From: a virus
Length of the DNA: 34,053 bases
Strand: one strand, 5' to 3'
Virus record (IMG/VR): IMGVR_UViG_3300017770_000066
Coordinates: 1-34,053 of that record
Of the stretch, positions 29,122-34,053 are shown one piece after another; position 1 is the stretch's first letter; every line of letters starts with the position of its first letter. The notes under the pieces were generated by a model that searched no databases, was not told the DNA's origin, and was given only the letters and a program-made list of their open reading frames with translations. A program made the translations under genes and the position numbers.

Positions 29122-29639
29122 GTAAGGGACCCAAACAACAAGACTACAAACCGAGCGAGTCGGACCAAGTCAACGCGTCGGTAGCAGTAGCCCGCAAGAA
29201 CAGGTTCGACAGTTTATACGGTGACCTGCTTTTGCAAATGAGAGATGAATCCGCTGCAGACGATGTTACAAAAGTAGCTCGTAGCCGCGCTAGTGCCGAT
29301 GTTGCACAAGCAGTCTCAACACCAGATCTGGGTTTGGTTAATGACGTAGATAGAACTGGAACAGTTACGGCGGCTTACGAAGGGCAATTAGGCAGCGCAA
29401 CCGCTAAGGCAAACGAAATTACGAACAAACGTCAGTCTGGTGTGTTGGCAGTAGCAAATAAGCAAGAATCAGATACCACTAGAGGTATGGGTTTGGTCGC
29501 TAGGCTGGATACATCTGAAGCTTTACAAAGAGCTAAGGCTGACACGTTAGTTCAAACAGCTAAAACAAGCGCTCTTGGTCAAATAGGCACCGCCGCTACT
29601 CTATACGGTTTGGATAAAGCCGACATGTTACCAACGTAG
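29118..29639 (+). CDS. Internal virion/ejection-like protein 1
   Basis: A 173-residue Ala-, Thr- and Gln-rich helical protein, low in Cys and Trp, starting MSKGPKQQDYKPSESDQVN. Composition and position between head-completion and large internal proteins suggest an internal or DNA-ejection protein. The ATG overlaps the previous stop (ATGA). No family recognised. Confidence 0.7.
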   Translation: MSKGPKQQDYKPSESDQVNASVAVARKNRFDSLYGDLLLQMRDESAADDVTKVARSRASADVAQAVSTPDLGLVNDVDRTGTVTAAYEGQLGSATAKANEITNKRQSGVLAVANKQESDTTRGMGLVARLDTSEALQRAKADTLVQTAKTSALGQIGTAATLYGLDKADMLPT

Positions 29640-29649
29640 GAGATAAATT

Positions 29650-30237
29650 ATGATATCGAACCTGATGAGCTCCATCTCCGCAAGACAAATTGCAGCAGGC
29701 TATGCTAGTTCACTACCTACAGTATCTGACCCTGACAAAGTTATGGCGCAGATGACGAGACAGGACTATTTACAAGGCCGACAAAATTTTGATCAGTTCG
29801 AACAAGATCTAGTAGATCAAGCCCAAACCGACACAAGCCTTATTGATCAGGCACGTGAAGACTCACGTTTAGCTCAGGATACCGCCGCTGGAATAGCAGA
29901 ACGTAACCGGCAGCGATATGGGACTGAGTTAACAGCAGCGCAACAGCAGCAGCGAAATTTATCGACTCAACGCGGCGCAACATTAAGCTCCATAAATTCT
30001 GTAAACAATGCACGTTTAACCCAGGGGGACCAGAACCGAGCGTTGCTGGGGGACTTAATTAACATAGGCCAAGGCCTACGCCGTTCCTCTATGGAAGGTC
30101 TTGGTACATCCGCTGCCAACGCAACACAGTTAAAAAACGCTTACACACAAGCTAAAGCTTCTAATAAAGCGGCTAACTATCAAGCTGTCGGAAGTCTCGC
30201 GTCCACCGCAATTTTAGCAATGGCGTTTGGGGTCTAG
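29650..30237 (+). CDS. Internal virion/ejection-like protein 2
   Basis: A 195-residue protein that is Gln/Ala-rich and helical (FDQFEQDLVDQAQTD, ELTAAQQQQRNLSTQ), with a hydrophobic C-terminal tail AILAMAFGV that may insert in membranes. AGGAG precedes the ATG. It fits the small ejection proteins that line the DNA path in podoviruses; the role is inferred from position and composition. Confidence 0.72.
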   Translation: MISNLMSSISARQIAAGYASSLPTVSDPDKVMAQMTRQDYLQGRQNFDQFEQDLVDQAQTDTSLIDQAREDSRLAQDTAAGIAERNRQRYGTELTAAQQQQRNLSTQRGATLSSINSVNNARLTQGDQNRALLGDLINIGQGLRRSSMEGLGTSAANATQLKNAYTQAKASNKAANYQAVGSLASTAILAMAFGV

Positions 30238-30246
30238 GAGAAAAAC

Positions 30247-31863
30247 ATGTCTGTACTTACTGGAGTTAATGATGCGCTGAATACGGCAATACGTTTTAGC
30301 ACCATGCGGAGCCAAGCCGACTATAGAGATGCTCTAACTGCTAAGGCTGAAACAGACGTTAAAACGGACGTGGCGAATCAATCTTATAATAATATGCGCG
30401 TCACAAACTTGATAGACGATGTCGGTGAATTGAACAAACCGGCAGTTATGCGTGTCTTGGGGGGCGAAGGAAGCCCGCAGGAAAACCTTGCTGTTGGCTC
30501 TTTGTTTAACAACTTAAGCCCCGAGCAATTAAAAAACACGGAAATTGGTCTTTCTTACGACCCTAAAACAAAAACTGTAAGCGCGCCCACCCTTACGTTA
30601 GATACTGAAACGGGCGCCAAAACTCCAGGCGCTATTACTGAAGACGGTTCTAGTGATCCAAATTCTAAAGTCGTCCAGCTGTCGGTAGAAGATGCTTACG
30701 CCAACTTAGAAGGTCTTTACACTTCTAACGTTTTATCCCGCCAAGACACAATAGATGTAGATGTTTTATCCCGACAAAACACTCTGTTCAGACCAGAAAT
30801 TGCTAGGAGCCAGGCGAATCTCCTAGAGTCCCTAGAACAGTTCCCAGAAGTACAGCGCGGAGTTCTTACCGAGTTGTCACGTTTAGAGCGCGACGAAGAT
30901 AAACTAGAGTTTACTGTGGCGTTTGAACTGGACTATCTGAAGCGAGATCCGCAAGGCGTGCTATTAGGTATTGCTGACAACTATGACGAAACCTCGTTGG
31001 CAAAAACTTACGAGATGGTGCGGGACGAGGGCATCCAAGACCCTCGTCAAGTCTCTAGGTTACCGATTGCCAAACAAATACAGGTATTTGCCGCTAGTGT
31101 TGCTTCGATGCCCGAGGGCGAAGCAAGGAATAAAGCTGCAGCAAGGTATGGAGATTTGATTCAACGCGGGATACTTGGAGATCAAGATATTGCAAACGCA
31201 GGAGACCGTCTGACTAATCAACGTGAACTTAAGAAAACCGTCGTGGAGGGACTTCGAGATTTTGGTAAAAACTCGCAGGCCGTCACTACTGCCATCTTGG
31301 AAAACGCTTCGAGTATCCGAGAAAATCTAAAGTTTAATGTGGCCCAAGACGATAAAGAGGGCATATTTTTCGATGATGATAATATCGAAGCGAAAAAATC
31401 ACTGACGCCCGTAACAGCAGACCCTAAAGTTATTACGGCCATGCAGACGCTTCTAACTGATTTAGAAATAGCGAGAGAAAGCGGTAACCCAGCTCTTCAG
31501 AGAAAAGCACTCACCAACCTTCAAGACGGGGTGGCGAGAACACTTTCCGCGCTTGGTAACCAAGTGACAGACAAAAGCCTTTCTCCTTTACCTAGTTTTA
31601 TAAGCGCTCTTCCAAGCCCAACTTCTATCCAAGGTGTAAAAAACTGGTGGAACAACCGTGAGCCGGGGCAGCTATCTATTGGCCCTATGGGCGGCAGAAT
31701 GCGAATTTCAGAAAATGGCAACGAGTACGGGATTGCCTCGGTAAAGGGTAATTCAGATATTGCTAAAAACCCTGTACCAGCAGCCCTTGTCGCCGCCATA
31801 TTTGGCCCAGAACTCGAACAAGCATTGAGAGCCGAACTCTTGAATTCGGGTGCTACGTTCTAA
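30247..31863 (+). CDS. Internal virion/ejection-like protein 3
   Basis: A 538-residue, mostly helical, acidic protein starting MSVLTGVNDALNTAIRFS. The N-terminal 65 residues are Ala/Asp-rich helix; the centre has charged helices (SLEQFPEVQRGVLTELSR). A region near residues 460-500 is Gly/Pro-rich. No transmembrane segment. AGGAG precedes the ATG. Its size and place fit a mid-sized internal virion protein, by analogy only. Confidence 0.75.
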   Translation: MSVLTGVNDALNTAIRFSTMRSQADYRDALTAKAETDVKTDVANQSYNNMRVTNLIDDVGELNKPAVMRVLGGEGSPQENLAVGSLFNNLSPEQLKNTEIGLSYDPKTKTVSAPTLTLDTETGAKTPGAITEDGSSDPNSKVVQLSVEDAYANLEGLYTSNVLSRQDTIDVDVLSRQNTLFRPEIARSQANLLESLEQFPEVQRGVLTELSRLERDEDKLEFTVAFELDYLKRDPQGVLLGIADNYDETSLAKTYEMVRDEGIQDPRQVSRLPIAKQIQVFAASVASMPEGEARNKAAARYGDLIQRGILGDQDIANAGDRLTNQRELKKTVVEGLRDFGKNSQAVTTAILENASSIRENLKFNVAQDDKEGIFFDDDNIEAKKSLTPVTADPKVITAMQTLLTDLEIARESGNPALQRKALTNLQDGVARTLSALGNQVTDKSLSPLPSFISALPSPTSIQGVKNWWNNREPGQLSIGPMGGRMRISENGNEYGIASVKGNSDIAKNPVPAALVAAIFGPELEQALRAELLNSGATF

Positions 31864-31864
31864 T

Positions 31865-34053
31865 ATGGCGCAAGATACGCAAAATAAGCCCCTGCTGGGC
31901 AACGAAGCACGTATGTTTTTGAAGGGTGTTGGGCGACAGCTTGTACCTGGTCTTGAGACAACACAGTTTACTGAAGATGATTATTCGCAAGACTATTTGG
32001 ATGCTTTGTCTATAGTTGCCGACCACTACTATGGCGCGGATGGCGCAAAAAATAGAGAGGCTTTTCTAGAAAAAAACCTCGCAGACAGAGCTAAAAATTT
32101 TCCTGATGTACCACCCGATGATTTAGAAAAAGAACTCTCAACACGAGAGGCGCGCTATAGAAAAAAGTTCGAAGGGAAAGGCGTTGACTATAATATGGTC
32201 AACACCTTGTTTGGCGAAGGCTCTATTTTTAAGAGCGGCTACAAAATTGATAGCCCTGCAGATGAGATCAAAACCACACTAGGTGAGTTCAGCCTCGAAC
32301 GCGACGGCGACACATGGGTAATAAATGACAGATACGATTTCTCTGACACCTCTTCTCTTGGTCAAGCTATATCAGACTCTAAAGAAGGTGAAGGCCTCAT
32401 GGGTAAGGCTTATCCTTTAGCTAGATGGATAGGCGGGAAAGTTTTACAAGAGAATCCTGATGGTTCGTCCCCAGAAGATTCTCCAGTTGTTACTATTCGA
32501 GTACCGGCTGCCCCCCTTCAAGTTGAAACACCTGTCCCAATGCCCCGGCCTGATTTTAGGTCAGAGCCAGAACCAGAACCAGAACCAGAAGGTACAGTAC
32601 TCGTTGGCAAACCAACGCCGTCTGAAGAGCCTAAACTAGAAGACAAATCAGAACCTATAGAAGATGCGACGCCTGTTGCCGCGCCCGCTGAGGTAGAACA
32701 GCGCGAGCTGCCCCCTATTCCTGAGCCAGAAGGCACAAAGCTTGTTGGCAGGCCAACTTCCGCCGCCGAGGCAGAGCTGCAAGACAAACCAGAACCAGAG
32801 CCAGAAATCCCGGAACCAAAAGCTGCAGAGGTGGAACGTCCTGAGATTGAGCCTGAAAATATTAGCGTAGCTAAACCTAAGCTGTCGTTAAAACCAATGG
32901 GCGAGCTCAGTTTTTCAGAGGAAATTAAAAAAGCAGACATTCCAGCGATGGAAACCGTAGAGGTAGAGATCGATGACACTCCCGTTTTCGCCGCCAAGAT
33001 ACCCGGTGAAGGCACAATCATCTCGAAAGACAAACGCATTGTTAACGAAGTTGTTAAATCACAAGCTGACGATACATCTCTTTCAATTGCTCTAGGGTAT
33101 AGCGATAAGAAACCAGCAGACTCTGATCGTGTGGTGCGTGTTTTTGACGATAAAAAACGTGTCATCAGCGAAGAAGCTACAAACAATGAGGGTACTGCAG
33201 CTGCAAAAATTGCTGCAGAACGTATTAAACCAGAGAACGGCAACGTTGACGTGGTTAGTACGGAACAAGGGCTTATTGAAAGGCGCCAAAGATTTCAGAC
33301 GGGGCAGCCTTCTAATCCATATATTGGTGCTATGAGGGGTGCTGGAAAGCCAGTTACAACCTATCAAGACGCTTTTGGTAGCTTTACACCAAGCCAGATC
33401 AATCCCGCTGCTCCGCGTAACCTAAAAGAAGCCGCTAGCCGCGGTTTTTACTCTGGTACGGAGAGCACTATTGCAATGGGCAATTACTTTCTGGCCATTG
33501 GAAATGCTGTTCTTGGGGACGAAGAAGGGGTTGAAATGCGGATGGAGCGCGCCAGGCACGCCGAAGCACGATCCGCTATTCCATGGTCAAACATGGCAGG
33601 CTTTGAACAGTTTCTCGAGGAGCCTGATTTCGGCAAATTCTTAGAGATGAGCGCTGCTTATGTAGGAGTTATGGCGCCTAGTGCTGTGTCGAGTCTCGCC
33701 GCCGCGCTTGCCGGTGGTTTAGTAGGCGGGTATGCCGGTATGGCAGGTGCCGCTGGCGCTGTTGGGCTAGGTGCCGCTGGTGTTAAAGCAGGTGGCGGGG
33801 AGCTTTTAAAACGTAGTGTCAGAGAAATAATACAGCGCAAGCTTAAAGGCGAAGTTCTTGACGAAGCTGAAGAGGCTGTCTTACAGGCTGGGTATAGGGG
33901 CTTACGTCGGGGCGCGATTGTGGGTGCTTTCGGCAGCGAATTTCCGATGATGTCCGGTGCTGTCGCAGGTCAGTTTGAGAAAGCCGGTAAAGAGTTTGGG
34001 CGTACTGAAGCGCTTATTTCAGCTGGTGTTGGCGTACCTGCTGCCGCTGTAGG
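31865..34053 (+). CDS. Very large internal virion protein (partial, 3' end outside)
   Basis: Opens MAQDTQNKPLLGNEARMFL at 31865, two bases after the previous stop (TAATATG), and stays open to the window end, at least 729 residues. Residues about 140-200 contain LGEFSLERDGDTWVINDRYDF and a later VVTIRVP, a motif seen in several phage virion proteins. A Glu/Pro-rich linker with a repeated EPEG-x-x-LVG-(K/R)-PT unit follows. Further on is an Ala/Gly-rich segment (near 33690-33790) that may be membrane-active. It is likely an ejected internal protein; no enzymatic domain is seen in this part. Confidence 0.8.
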   Translation, partial: MAQDTQNKPLLGNEARMFLKGVGRQLVPGLETTQFTEDDYSQDYLDALSIVADHYYGADGAKNREAFLEKNLADRAKNFPDVPPDDLEKELSTREARYRKKFEGKGVDYNMVNTLFGEGSIFKSGYKIDSPADEIKTTLGEFSLERDGDTWVINDRYDFSDTSSLGQAISDSKEGEGLMGKAYPLARWIGGKVLQENPDGSSPEDSPVVTIRVPAAPLQVETPVPMPRPDFRSEPEPEPEPEGTVLVGKPTPSEEPKLEDKSEPIEDATPVAAPAEVEQRELPPIPEPEGTKLVGRPTSAAEAELQDKPEPEPEIPEPKAAEVERPEIEPENISVAKPKLSLKPMGELSFSEEIKKADIPAMETVEVEIDDTPVFAAKIPGEGTIISKDKRIVNEVVKSQADDTSLSIALGYSDKKPADSDRVVRVFDDKKRVISEEATNNEGTAAAKIAAERIKPENGNVDVVSTEQGLIERRQRFQTGQPSNPYIGAMRGAGKPVTTYQDAFGSFTPSQINPAAPRNLKEAASRGFYSGTESTIAMGNYFLAIGNAVLGDEEGVEMRMERARHAEARSAIPWSNMAGFEQFLEEPDFGKFLEMSAAYVGVMAPSAVSSLAAALAGGLVGGYAGMAGAAGAVGLGAAGVKAGGGELLKRSVREIIQRKLKGEVLDEAEEAVLQAGYRGLRRGAIVGAFGSEFPMMSGAVAGQFEKAGKEFGRTEALISAGVGVPAAAV

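Noticed and set aside
32861-32875. A dyad-like site in the large internal gene (ATTAG-CGTAG-CTAAA)
   Set aside because: Mismatched right half-site inside coding sequence, consistent with chance.
32518-33243. A 241-residue Ser/Gly-rich reverse frame opposite the large internal protein
   Set aside because: Mirrors the Glu/Pro linker codons of the true gene; no ribosome site and opposite direction.

Overview
The window is part of a tailed-phage genome (Caudoviricetes). The portal resembles the P22 type, the capsid protein resembles the N4 gp56 type, and the head-completion and internal virion proteins look like those of short-tailed phages, so a podovirus-like particle is the best guess. It probably infects a Gram-negative, perhaps marine, proteobacterium; a phage copy of csrA suggests a host that uses CsrA, such as a gammaproteobacterium. 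The host is inference. I see no integrase, repressor, tRNA gene, RNA polymerase or lysis enzyme.

Layout: everything from 1 to about 18460 is read leftward (minus strand). Everything from about 18720 onward is read rightward (plus strand). The leftward arm is the early and replication arm. From its left end it holds a possible DNA-binding protein cut by the window edge, a SNF2-type helicase, a Cys-rich protein, a nest of small overlapping membrane proteins, a Cas4/RecB-like nuclease, an AEP primase fused to an SF3 helicase, CsrA, and a family A DNA polymerase. After these comes a three-gene MoxR ATPase / unknown / VWA-metallopeptidase operon, then many tiny overlapping genes (several zinc ribbons). 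An island nearest the centre has a NADAR-domain protein, a SLOG-fold protein and two small membrane proteins.

The central 17695-18720 region is largely non-coding and rich in repeats. It has twelve copies of the 9-mer TGTGTTCCA in both orientations, several hairpins, a G-run block and an AT-rich block, with one small membrane-protein gene between. It is the best candidate for a replication origin or control region.

The rightward arm is packaging and structure: HNH endonuclease, small and large terminase, portal, acidic scaffold, a 264-base structured leader, major capsid protein, head-completion proteins, and a set of internal/ejection-like proteins ending in a very large open gene that leaves the window.

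The most striking undescribed feature is a 15-bp dyad, ATTAGTNNN(A/G)CTAAT. It occurs six times between genes, each time at the head of a likely transcription unit: helicase, nuclease, primase, a small early gene, the terminase block and the capsid gene. It looks like a phage-wide operator or promoter element linking the two arms. Together with the phage CsrA and the structured capsid leader, it suggests layered transcriptional and translational control.
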